From contig WFXA01000170.1 in the NCBI GenBank assembly GCA_015490835.1, forward strand, positions 1-35,878: a DNA stretch of 35,878 bases. The letters are read 5' to 3'. The notes beneath the pieces are model-generated. The model did no database searches and was not told where the DNA came from. It saw only the letters and a list, made by a program, of their open reading frames with translations. A program made the translations under genes and the position numbers. The DNA is from Flavobacteriaceae bacterium. Lineage in GTDB: Bacteria; Bacteroidota; Bacteroidia; Flavobacteriales; Flavobacteriaceae. Below, one piece after another: positions 8,499 to 17,398 of the stretch. The number at the start of each line of letters is the position of its first letter. Positions within the stretch are counted from its first letter, which is position 1.

Positions 8499-10498
8499 AG
8501 TGGAATATTTATAGTTACGGTTGTACCTTTTCCTAAGTCGGAATCCCAAACAATAGTACCGTCTAAATAAGAAACTCTAGTGTTAATGTTTTCAATACCT
8601 ACGCCATCTTTTTTTATAGCTTCATTATAGTTAAACCCTTTACCATCATCTTCTATAATAAGTGTTAATTGATCTTCAAAACCAAATAATTGAAGTAATA
8701 TACTTGCAGCATCAGCGTGTTTTCTAATATTTGATAATGCTTCTTGGGCGATTCGATACAGCATTATTTTTTTTGTTTCATCTATCTTGTTTGGAAGATT
8801 ATTTATTTCCAGAGTAATGTTATAGCCTTGTTGTTTTAATTGTTCTCCCAAGTCTTCGAAAGCACCGCCAAGCCCGGAAAGACTTAGTGAATGAGGCATC
8901 ATATTATGCGATACGCGTCTTACTTCTAGGCATGCTTCATCAATAAGTTGGTTTGTTTTATTAGTTAAGGGTGTGTTATTAAACTCATCGCATTGGTTTT
9001 GAATACCTGTAAAATGTGCTTTAATAGTGCTTAATAAGCCGCCGAGTCCGTCGTGTAGGTCTTTAGCAATACGCAGTCGTTCGGCTTCTTGACCTTCAAT
9101 CATACTGTTTAGTGCCGTTAATTTGTTTTTTTGTTGTAGTTCGGTAATTTTTTGTTTTTGGAGTGCTTGTGTTTGTTCGGCAATGGTTTGTTGGTATTTT
9201 ATTCTTTTTTTAAAAAATATAAATAAGCCAATAAGCAACAAGCCGGAGGTAATTAACCCTAAAAGAATCGCATTTTTTTTCTGTTTTTCTTTTTCAATTT
9301 TCAGGTTTTGTTCGGCTTCTAATTTGTCAAACTCATATTGCATACCGGCTTGCGTAATTTTCCGAATATTTTTTTCGTTAAAAAGTGAATCTTTTACAGC
9401 GGTATATTGCTCGTGGTTTTTTAAAGCTTCTGAGTAATTTCCCAGGCTTTTATTTGCTTTAAAAAGACAGTTACATGCTTTATAAACATATTCTGCATCA
9501 TTGGCTTGCAGGGCTAATTTTTTTCCCTTTGTGCAGTCTAATAAAGCTAATTCGGGTCTGTTTAAGATGTTGTATAATAATCCTCTATCTGTGGCAACAC
9601 GCATTAAACCGTCTGTATGATTTTTTTCGATATAAATGGTATAGGCGGTATCGAAATGCTTTAGTGCTTTTTCGTATTCTTTTAGTTGACTAAAAGCATC
9701 GGCTAAATTAAGATGCGATGTCCCCACAAACCGTTTGGGGAGATTTGCTTCTAGTTTCATTTTTTTTGATTCTTGAATCACCCGTATCGCTTCTTCTGGT
9801 TTGTTTATTTTATTTAGTAAATCTCCTTTGTTACCTAAAATAATAGAAGCATTTGCTATAGAATTTAGATGCAACGCACTTTGGTAAGCTTTGTCGTAAA
9901 ATAATAGTGCTTTTTCATAATCTTCTGTTTTGTTATATAAATTAGCCAACGAATTATTTATAACAAGTCGTTGTCCTTTTAGTTTAAAAATAGTTTCTTT
10001 ATCTAATTTAAGTGTATCTATTTTATCTAATAATTCTTTTGCTTCAATGTTAGTAGAAATAGCAAGTATTACAGCACCTAATTTACTGTATAAACCTGCT
10101 TTTGAGGCAAGGATTAATGGGTTTAGAAGCGGGTCTTCACTATTTTTTGCAAAGCCTTGCGCTTTGTTAAGATAGGTTAATGAAGAATCGGTTTTTGAAC
10201 TGTAATAATAATAGTTTCCCATCGAGTAATAGGAGTGTGCCAGCAACAACGGTTTCTTGTTTTCTTCGGCTATTAAAACAGCTTTTTTTATTAGTTTAAA
10301 AGTGGGTTCTGTATAGCGGTGTTTTCCAGCATAAGAGGTAAGGATTTTTATTTTATTGAAAGAATCGGAAATCGTATCAACCGTTTCGAGGATGGAGTCT
10401 GCTTCTGTTTTTGTAAAATTTTGTGAAAAGCCAATGTTTAAAAAGCCAAAAATAAATACGGCTAGGAGCAAAGGATTTATCATAAAAATATTTTTCAA
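8495..10498 (-). CDS. TPR-containing sensor histidine kinase (HisKA_3/HATPase)
   Basis: N-terminal signal peptide and TPR repeats, one TM, RIAKDLHDGLGGLLSTIKAHF (HisKA_3), IIEDDGKGFNYNEAIKKDGVGIENI (HATPase). Confidence 0.92.
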   Translation of the reverse strand: MKNIFMINPLLLAVFIFGFLNIGFSQNFTKTEADSILETVDTISDSFNKIKILTSYAGKHRYTEPTFKLIKKAVLIAEENKKPLLLAHSYYSMGNYYYYSSKTDSSLTYLNKAQGFAKNSEDPLLNPLILASKAGLYSKLGAVILAISTNIEAKELLDKIDTLKLDKETIFKLKGQRLVINNSLANLYNKTEDYEKALLFYDKAYQSALHLNSIANASIILGNKGDLLNKINKPEEAIRVIQESKKMKLEANLPKRFVGTSHLNLADAFSQLKEYEKALKHFDTAYTIYIEKNHTDGLMRVATDRGLLYNILNRPELALLDCTKGKKLALQANDAEYVYKACNCLFKANKSLGNYSEALKNHEQYTAVKDSLFNEKNIRKITQAGMQYEFDKLEAEQNLKIEKEKQKKNAILLGLITSGLLLIGLFIFFKKRIKYQQTIAEQTQALQKQKITELQQKNKLTALNSMIEGQEAERLRIAKDLHDGLGGLLSTIKAHFTGIQNQCDEFNNTPLTNKTNQLIDEACLEVRRVSHNMMPHSLSLSGLGGAFEDLGEQLKQQGYNITLEINNLPNKIDETKKIMLYRIAQEALSNIRKHADAASILLQLFGFEDQLTLIIEDDGKGFNYNEAIKKDGVGIENINTRVSYLDGTIVWDSDLGKGTTVTINIPL

Positions 10499-10590
10499 GA
10501 AGATTGTTCTTTTTTACGTCATAAACATAAGAAAATTAAATAGAATAAAAAGTATTGGAGACTATTTTTCTCTATTGTTTATCGATATCT

Positions 10591-11034
10591 TTAGGTGGGG
10601 ATACTTGTAATAACCCATTTTCCGTTTATTTTTTCCAATTCAACTTCATCCGTACCGGACTCGATTTTTCCTTGATATTCTATTTTCATAAAAATTTCTA
10701 CCCACATTTTATCTTTTTCATATTCGTTTTTTTTCCGAAGTTGAAATTCTTTAATCGTCCAATTTTCATATTTTTTTACCTTATATCGAAGCCTTTTTGT
10801 CCAGTTTTTTTCTTCGGGTAATACTTCTCTCCACGAATTATCTTGCCTTATTTTTGACGCAAAAAAATAAGTAATGATTGATTCGGGATTATTTTTAAAA
10901 CTACTAATTTCAGGAGCATTTTGGGTTGTTATTAAAGGAGCATCTGATAGTAACTCCCATGTTTCATCGTTTTGGGAGAAGCTTATTGAAACGATTAACA
11001 ACAAACAAAAAGAATGTGAAATTTTTTTTTTCAT
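10591..11034 (-). CDS. Secreted hypothetical protein
   Basis: 147 aa with signal peptide MKKKISHSFCLLLIVSISFSQ; no recognised domain. Confidence 0.65.
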   Translation of the reverse strand: MKKKISHSFCLLLIVSISFSQNDETWELLSDAPLITTQNAPEISSFKNNPESIITYFFASKIRQDNSWREVLPEEKNWTKRLRYKVKKYENWTIKEFQLRKKNEYEKDKMWVEIFMKIEYQGKIESGTDEVELEKINGKWVITSIPT

Positions 11035-11039
11035 AGCGA

Positions 11040-11108
11040 TTAACTAATAAGTATGTCTGAATATTCTTTTTTAATAAAATCACCTACTTCTTTTTCTATG
11101 GCTTTCAT
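11040..11108 (-). CDS. Putative 22-aa small ORF filling the gap between two CDSs
   Basis: ATG...TAA encodes MKAIEKEVGDFIKKEYSDILIS; 4 nt after the upstream stop (11113) and 5 nt before the next ATG (11034). Confidence 0.35.
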   Translation of the reverse strand: MKAIEKEVGDFIKKEYSDILIS

Positions 11109-11112
11109 TTTT

Positions 11113-11391
11113 TTATGAAATACCAAAAAAATAAATAATTAAAGGTATAACAATGCCCAGCAAAATAAAGCAAAGCATAAAAATTATATTTGTAATCATG
11201 GTAGGAAAGGTTCCGTTTATAATGATTTTGTTTTTAAAAACAAAGACATTAGCACCGATGAGTTTGCTTTTTGCTACCGAAACTACTTTACTAGAATAAT
11301 TTCCTACCTTATATTTGTTGCCAAACTCCTTTTCTATAGCTTCTTTAACTTCCTGAAGTGTAACACTGTTTTCTTTAATTTTTAGTTTCAT
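11113..11391 (-). CDS. Small membrane protein, unknown function
   Basis: 92 aa, C-terminal TM segment NIIFMLCFILLGIVIPLIIYFF; starts 5 nt after the S74 gene stop. Confidence 0.6.
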   Translation of the reverse strand: MKLKIKENSVTLQEVKEAIEKEFGNKYKVGNYSSKVVSVAKSKLIGANVFVFKNKIIINGTFPTMITNIIFMLCFILLGIVIPLIIYFFGIS

Positions 11392-11396
11392 GGTTA

Positions 11397-14300
11397 TTAG
11401 TTTTTAGCAGAAAAATCAGGGTTTACATTTAAACCATTTACTTTTTCTTGTAGTGAATTTATTTTGGCTTCTAAGCTTTCAAATTTTGAGAGTTCTTTTT
11501 TAAGTCGGGCAATTTCTTTTTCTTGATTTTGATTTTTTTCAGAAAGGTTTTTTACTTGCTTGTTTAATTCTTTAATGGCTTCTACAAAGATTGGATCATA
11601 ATCGCCATAAGCAGTTTGGTAATACCCCAATTTATCTTTAGAAACTTTTGAAGGAAACACCTCCTTTAATTCTTGGGCAATAAAACCGTATTGAATATCG
11701 GTAGGTCTTTTAATTCCGGTTTTGTCATCATTCCATAAATAAGTAACTCCGCGCATTTTATTTATTTTATTTAATGCTTCTTTTCCGCTAATACTAAGTA
11801 TCTCTTTTTTTAAACGTCGGTCACTATTTGCAATCCAAGAGCCGGCAGTACTTTTTGATGCTTGCCCATTCACTTCAAAAGGATTGGTAGTTGGGGTTCT
11901 CAAAATTCCTACTTTACCATCTCCTGTGGCTACTACAATATTTCCTGTTGCTGAGTTGTAAATATTAAAACGGCTATCGGTATTGGTATTATCAGCTCTT
12001 CCGAATAATACCCAATTGTTGTTGGTTTCAGAAGTATTGGTAAATTTTATTCTGGCACCATCATTGGCTTGGGCTTCTTCTAACTCTAACTGTGCAAGGG
12101 TACCGGTACTGTTTCGTTTTACTTCTAATGAGGCAGAAGGTGTGGTGGTACCAATACCCAATCTTCCGGTATCGGTTAGCGTCATATAATTGGAGCCTTC
12201 ATGTCTAAAATCCAGTCTGCCTGCACCCACATTATTGATATAGCCATTTGCCCCACCGTGACCTAATTCTACTTTATTCACTTCAGAAGCATCTGAAGCA
12301 GCAGAAATGATACCGGCAACTGCTAATTTAGAATCTGGCGTGGAAGTGCCAATCCCCACATTATCTGCAAAGTAGTTAGCAGTACCACCAAATCCCCAAC
12401 TAAAATACGTACCGTTGTACCATAATGCTTCAGCACCATTTACACGCAAAGCAGGACCTGAAGCGATTCCTTCGTTTAGATTGGTTACTCCCGCAACAGA
12501 GAGTCTGTAATTTGGACTGGATGTGTTGATACCTACCCGATTTGAAAAATAGGAGTTGCCTACAAAATAACCTGCAAAACCATTTGCTGATTGAACCGTT
12601 GAGTGAATACCATAATTAGAAGTCCCTGTGGCAGGGGTTAAATTTACCCGTACGCCGTATTTTGTTTGGTTTCCGGTGGTATTCATATCTACATCTAATC
12701 CATAGATTGTGCCTGTTGTGTTAGCTCCAAATACAGCTTCGTAGGCTTTTCTTTCACCTGTGTTTCCAGTAGAATTCATTTCTACATAGTGTCCTCGTAT
12801 GTCGCCACCAGCAAATTCTTCAAAAATAGAAAAGGAGCCGTATTTTGTGTTATTTGAGGAATTTCTAAAACGGTTATACATACCGTATTGAGTATTGGTA
12901 TAAGTGTTTAACGTGTTAAAATCATTATATACACCGTACAATAAACCTTGAGCACTAGCAGCGTAAGTATTTAACATTCCGTATTGGGATATTCCTGTTG
13001 GGCTCACCGGGAATGTATTTTTAATACCGATTCGATTCCCATCTGCAGTTCCTGAATTTGGTAGGAAATTATTTACTCCAATTTTTTCACCATTACCAGT
13101 AGTATTAATATTGTTATTTAATCCGGTTATAATCCCTGAACTTGAACCGGACAAATCAATATGTATCCCTCTTGACTGCCCTGATCCTGAGCTGTTTTTA
13201 ATCAAATTTATACCATAGGTTAAGACTGAAGTATTATCTGTTTTAGATATATTTACGGCACGTGTGGTACTTCTAGTTTCATCTATATCTAAAGCGTAAT
13301 CTGCTGTGTTTTTACCTATTGCAACATTGCCTTGTGTAAATATATCATCTGTTATTGCGCTTGGTGCAGCGGTTGTTCCTTCAGCAAACCAATCTGCGTC
13401 TTGTAGTGAAGACAAATCTACAGTTTGAGCTACTACACCATCGTTTTCTACTTCAAGGGTAAGCACGTTTGTACCCGCATTAAAACTAAAGGTATCTATG
13501 GTTTGGTCGTCTGTACCTAGAGTTGTTGGGTCTACAAAACTTAATTGTCCAGCCCCATCGGTTGTCATTACTTGGTTGGCGGTACCGTCTGCTGCCGGCA
13601 TTAGGTACCTGTTAGTGGTAGTGTTTCCAAGAGATGTTCGACCTGTAAAATAAGCTGCATATCCGTTTGCTACATCTTCAACAGAGGTTCTAACACCATA
13701 GTCAGGTCCTCCTCCAGTACCCGTTAAATTTGCATAAAATCCATATCTGATGCCCGTGCCAGAATATAAACTCGCATAATAACCATACAGACTACCAGAT
13801 CCACCTCCTAACCTTGTATATGCACCATAAAGCTGATTACTCGATGCTGCAGATATATCATTATGAATCCCGTAAAATGTACCGTAAATTGGAGATGAAA
13901 TTGGGTTAGGGATAGCATTTCTTAGACCGTATTTTGTTCCTGTTGAAGTGGAATTAAAGTAGTTATATAATCCAGTTTTAGTGTTGGAATTATCATTTCC
14001 GAAAGATGTAGCAAAACCTCTTTGATCTGATGCTCCTGTACCAGCAAGGTTTGCATAAAAAGCTGTTTGAGTATTTGAACCTGTTCCAAAAAAAGAAGAA
14101 TTTATACCCAAAATATTAGTTGATGTGCTAGATGTTGTAATATCGGAATCTATATTTTTGTAAGTATAAATGTTATTGACATCAACAGTTTTAGAAACTT
14201 TTATTCCTCCACTAATATCACTTGGGCTAGTTATTGTCATTTTTCCTGTATTTACATTAACATCTCCGGTATTAACTCCGAGATTACCGTTATTAACAAA

Positions 14301-14675
14301 TACATTACCTTCTGTAAAAATATTGTCACTAATGGCATTTGGAACAGAGGTGGTTCCAAATTTATACCAATCTGCATCTGCACTATTAAGTGCCAACCAA
14401 CTGGTTGTTGTATTATCCCAATAATAAAATCCGGGTGGATTACTTCCGGAAGTGGTGGTTAAATACACCATCATCCCTTGTTGATCTGCTCCGGGATTGG
14501 TTACCGGAAAGGCATCAACACGCGGGATTAAGATACCATCGGTATTTGCCGGTGTAGCAGGATTGGAAACGGTGATGTCTAAACTTGCTTTTGGGCTGGT
14601 ATTGTTGATGCCAACCTGTGCATATCCTGTGATACTTAAAAAGGAAATAACGAGTGCTATAATTTGGTTTTTCAT
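11397..14675 (-). CDS. Large secreted fibre-like protein with C-terminal peptidase S74 (intramolecular chaperone) domain
   Basis: Signal peptide; QVGINNTSPKASLDI module; many YG-containing repeats; C-terminal NSDRRLKKEILSISGKEALNKINKMRGVTYLWN...YGFIAQELKEVFPSKV...YGDYDPIFVEAIKELNKQVKNL, then coiled coil. Confidence 0.88.
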   Translation of the reverse strand: MKNQIIALVISFLSITGYAQVGINNTSPKASLDITVSNPATPANTDGILIPRVDAFPVTNPGADQQGMMVYLTTTSGSNPPGFYYWDNTTTSWLALNSADADWYKFGTTSVPNAISDNIFTEGNVFVNNGNLGVNTGDVNVNTGKMTITSPSDISGGIKVSKTVDVNNIYTYKNIDSDITTSSTSTNILGINSSFFGTGSNTQTAFYANLAGTGASDQRGFATSFGNDNSNTKTGLYNYFNSTSTGTKYGLRNAIPNPISSPIYGTFYGIHNDISAASSNQLYGAYTRLGGGSGSLYGYYASLYSGTGIRYGFYANLTGTGGGPDYGVRTSVEDVANGYAAYFTGRTSLGNTTTNRYLMPAADGTANQVMTTDGAGQLSFVDPTTLGTDDQTIDTFSFNAGTNVLTLEVENDGVVAQTVDLSSLQDADWFAEGTTAAPSAITDDIFTQGNVAIGKNTADYALDIDETRSTTRAVNISKTDNTSVLTYGINLIKNSSGSGQSRGIHIDLSGSSSGIITGLNNNINTTGNGEKIGVNNFLPNSGTADGNRIGIKNTFPVSPTGISQYGMLNTYAASAQGLLYGVYNDFNTLNTYTNTQYGMYNRFRNSSNNTKYGSFSIFEEFAGGDIRGHYVEMNSTGNTGERKAYEAVFGANTTGTIYGLDVDMNTTGNQTKYGVRVNLTPATGTSNYGIHSTVQSANGFAGYFVGNSYFSNRVGINTSSPNYRLSVAGVTNLNEGIASGPALRVNGAEALWYNGTYFSWGFGGTANYFADNVGIGTSTPDSKLAVAGIISAASDASEVNKVELGHGGANGYINNVGAGRLDFRHEGSNYMTLTDTGRLGIGTTTPSASLEVKRNSTGTLAQLELEEAQANDGARIKFTNTSETNNNWVLFGRADNTNTDSRFNIYNSATGNIVVATGDGKVGILRTPTTNPFEVNGQASKSTAGSWIANSDRRLKKEILSISGKEALNKINKMRGVTYLWNDDKTGIKRPTDIQYGFIAQELKEVFPSKVSKDKLGYYQTAYGDYDPIFVEAIKELNKQVKNLSEKNQNQEKEIARLKKELSKFESLEAKINSLQEKVNGLNVNPDFSAKN

Positions 14676-14807
14676 GATTTTTTTTTTTTTTTAATCTAAA
14701 TAATAGGTCATAGACAAAGTAGGTAAGTAGAATTTGTTAGACTTTGGGATCGAGGGGGCAAAAAAAGGCTACGGTGCTAAGTTAGATAGGTTAAATTTAA
14801 AAAACCT

Positions 14808-14821
14808 CTATGAATTCATAG
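14808..14821. promoter_or_regulatory. Perfect 14-bp palindrome CTATGAATTCATAG upstream of the S74 gene
   Basis: CTATGAATTCATAG flanked by CCT; related copy at 18149-18160. Confidence 0.4.
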
Positions 14822-14922
14822 ATTTTTTGTAACCGATATTGGGTGTAAATAGCCAAGGTTAATGTACTTCTCTAGTTGGTAGGTTAGGCTTTGTTTTCTT
14901 TAATTTTTTAGTTATCTATACA

Positions 14923-15352
14923 TTAGTTTTTTAAACAACAAAACTTTAGATACATTGCATATCGTGCTTTTAAGGCTTCTAATTTATTACCGGAATATTT
15001 TTTATGTGCTACCAAAACACTATTTTTAGGAATTGCTTTTTCCACCTTCCCCGTTATTTATTTTGTCTTCTAAACGTTGCATGGCGACTGCTTTATCCTT
15101 ACTGCTAATTTTAGACTTCGTGGTGGGTTTGCTTTCTTCCCATGGGTCTCTCACTTCTTGGCAAGCTTTGCTATCGTCGTCGGGTTCACAGCCTAATAAT
15201 TTACCAACGCTAATAAATCCGTTTGTGAAATTTTTTGAAACATTTGATTTGCCTAATGTTTCTCTTATATTCTTTTCAAATTTCGGTGTTATTTGGGCAG
15301 AGATACCCATAGTGGTACATAAGAACAGTACTGTAATAATTATTGTTTTCAT
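14923..15352 (-). pseudogene. Frameshifted secreted protein (paralog of 15422..15910); intact part is the ORF 15026..15352
   Basis: Frame breaks at T5 (15037-15041). Removing one base restores GGKAIPKNSVLVAHKKYSGNKLEALKARYAMYLKFCCLKN*, collinear with the paralog GGKIISKKQVLNALKKHPGYKLNAMRLRYNTYVKMECFPAK*. Confidence 0.75.
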
Positions 15353-15421
15353 TTATATTATTTTTTAGTTATCTAATTGAGGTTAAAATTGATATAAATT
15401 TGGGGTTTTATATTTCCAAAT

Positions 15422-15910
15422 CTATTTAGCTGGAAAACATTCCATCTTGACATAGGTGTTATATCTTAATCGCATCGCATTTAATTTATAACCGGGGTGT
15501 TTTTTCAGTGCATTTAAAACTTGTTTTTTTGAAATAATTTTTCCTCCGGCACCTTTTAGTAATGCTTGTTCAAAATGCTTCATTATTTGTGTTAACTGCT
15601 GTTGTCTAAAATCAGAGCCATCTTGATATTCAACCGCTTTTTTAACCTTATCGAACTTTTGTTTTACACTCATTATTTGTTCGCTACAAGGTCTTTCATC
15701 CCAAGGGTCGCATAAATCATCTTGGCAAGGGTCTTTGTCCCAATCACAAATCATCAATTTACCAGTTTTAATAACTTTATTGGTAAAATCTTTTGAGATA
15801 GAAGGGTCTTTACTTAATAAATTTCTAATGTCTTTTCCTGGGAACTGTGCAACAGCACTAAAGGTTACAAGAAATAATAAAATAAATACGGATTGTTTTT
15901 TTGTATTCAT
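15422..15910 (-). CDS. Secreted hypothetical protein (Cys-containing, DPWDE motif)
   Basis: Signal peptide MNTKKQSVFILLFLVTFSAVAQ; paralogous to the neighbouring frameshifted gene (FTNkvIktGKLmiCdwD...DPWDE). Confidence 0.7.
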   Translation of the reverse strand: MNTKKQSVFILLFLVTFSAVAQFPGKDIRNLLSKDPSISKDFTNKVIKTGKLMICDWDKDPCQDDLCDPWDERPCSEQIMSVKQKFDKVKKAVEYQDGSDFRQQQLTQIMKHFEQALLKGAGGKIISKKQVLNALKKHPGYKLNAMRLRYNTYVKMECFPAK

Positions 15911-15940
15911 GATTATCTTCTTTTATGGTTAAAAACTAAG

Positions 15941-16483
15941 TTATCTGGATTTGGTAGAAATAACCAAGGTAAATTCACCTTCTTCCAGTCCGTCTGCACC
16001 GGTTACTCCTATTACCATCCTGTATGGATTGTTTATGGCGACTAAATCACTAACAATACGCGTGTGGTCTTGAGTTTTTCCTCTTTTGGGACGATCCCAT
16101 TTGTGGTCTGCTTCACAACGGATACAACGAGGTAAATTTGGAACCAAATCGTTGCTGTTTACTCCTATTTCGTATGCATACACACTAAAGTTTGCATTGG
16201 GGTCTTTAGGAATTACCGTAACTGTAATTTCGCTGTATTTTGGTATAATTCCGGTAAAGAAAACATGTTTTCCTGTAAATTTTTGTTTTTGCGTTTCCGG
16301 GAAGCATGCGTTTTGGCTACTCCAAGCCCAAGAAAGATCGTCTAAAATAATACCTTGGGTTAAGTTTCCGGTATAAGCAACATCTTGATTGGGTACGGGT
16401 TCTACTTTGTATACGGTGGGTTGGTCTTGTGCGTTCATTGTAAATGTAAAGATAAATAGTAAAAGGGAAATTATATTTTTCAT
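15941..16483 (-). CDS. Secreted hypothetical protein
   Basis: 180 aa with signal peptide MKNIISLLLFIFTFTMNAQ; Cys pair LPRCIRCEADHKW. Confidence 0.65.
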   Translation of the reverse strand: MKNIISLLLFIFTFTMNAQDQPTVYKVEPVPNQDVAYTGNLTQGIILDDLSWAWSSQNACFPETQKQKFTGKHVFFTGIIPKYSEITVTVIPKDPNANFSVYAYEIGVNSNDLVPNLPRCIRCEADHKWDRPKRGKTQDHTRIVSDLVAINNPYRMVIGVTGADGLEEGEFTLVISTKSR

Positions 16484-16564
16484 TTTTTTTAGATTTAATA
16501 ATTTTAAGGAAGCGTTGTCTATGAGAAAACAACACTTCCCGTAAAACTTGATTAGTTTTTTTTA

Positions 16565-17308
16565 TTAGTTTGCAACTAGGGCATTTAATATGTATTCGAA
16601 TCTATTTCCTACAGAAATATTTCGCAATTCTACTTTTAATTCTTTATTTGAATTTACTACGAATATTTTTTTGTTTCCTCGTTGATTTTTTTCAAAGGTT
16701 TGACTGAAATTATTTAATGATCTCCAACTTCCGTTAGATCTTTTTTCCCAAACTCTAATAGTAGCCCTTGCGTTGCCACCAGTTCTTCTTACAATAATTC
16801 TTGCTTTTCCTGTGCAAGAAGATTTTGTATACATCGTTTTGTTCATTTGCCCCATTAATGTACCTGTGTATTTTCTGTTATCACGAGTAAGATTTTTAGA
16901 AGGACCAGTCATTTTTAGTTCGTAACTAAAAGTATTGCCCACAGACTGGTTAACGATTTCAACCTTTACGGTTTTGTTTTTTACTCCAGTTAATGTTCGT
17001 GATTGCCATCCACTAGGGATATGCGGACCGTTATCGTACTCAATTTTTTTGCTAGGTTGTTGTACATTGTCTATATAAAAATTTACTTGAGTTTCTGCTC
17101 TACCGGCTGTTTTTCTAATTTTAACAGTAATACTATTGTCTGGAGCAACTACTGATACAACACCAGGACTTACTGAATATACTTTACCGGTTTTACTTTT
17201 TAATAAGCGGTTACAAGTTTGTCCATTTGCCGTAAACGAAAATGCGGTTGCAATTAGTAACAAAAGAGTTACACTGACTGTTTTTTTTAAATGGTTTAAA
17301 GTTTTCAT
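16565..17308 (-). CDS. Secreted hypothetical protein with two beta-rich tandem units
   Basis: Signal peptide; two halves with parallel patterns (TVKVEIVNQSVGNTFSYELKMTG and ELKVELRNISVGNRFEYILNALV). Confidence 0.65.
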   Translation of the reverse strand: MKTLNHLKKTVSVTLLLLIATAFSFTANGQTCNRLLKSKTGKVYSVSPGVVSVVAPDNSITVKIRKTAGRAETQVNFYIDNVQQPSKKIEYDNGPHIPSGWQSRTLTGVKNKTVKVEIVNQSVGNTFSYELKMTGPSKNLTRDNRKYTGTLMGQMNKTMYTKSSCTGKARIIVRRTGGNARATIRVWEKRSNGSWRSLNNFSQTFEKNQRGNKKIFVVNSNKELKVELRNISVGNRFEYILNALVAN

Positions 17309-17398
17309 AATTAAAATTTAATTTGTTAATGAATGTTATTTTGATAGTTCTAAAACAAGTTGGTAAGTTAGTCTTCAATGTTTAATTTTTTATAGTCC

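Noticed and set aside
9123-9437. Plus-strand ORFs inside the histidine kinase region (9123, 9475, 9930)
   Set aside because: Antisense shadow ORFs of a well-supported kinase gene.
11397-14675. Prophage tail fibre
   Set aside because: No phage structural, integrase or lysis genes nearby, and the protein has a signal peptide.
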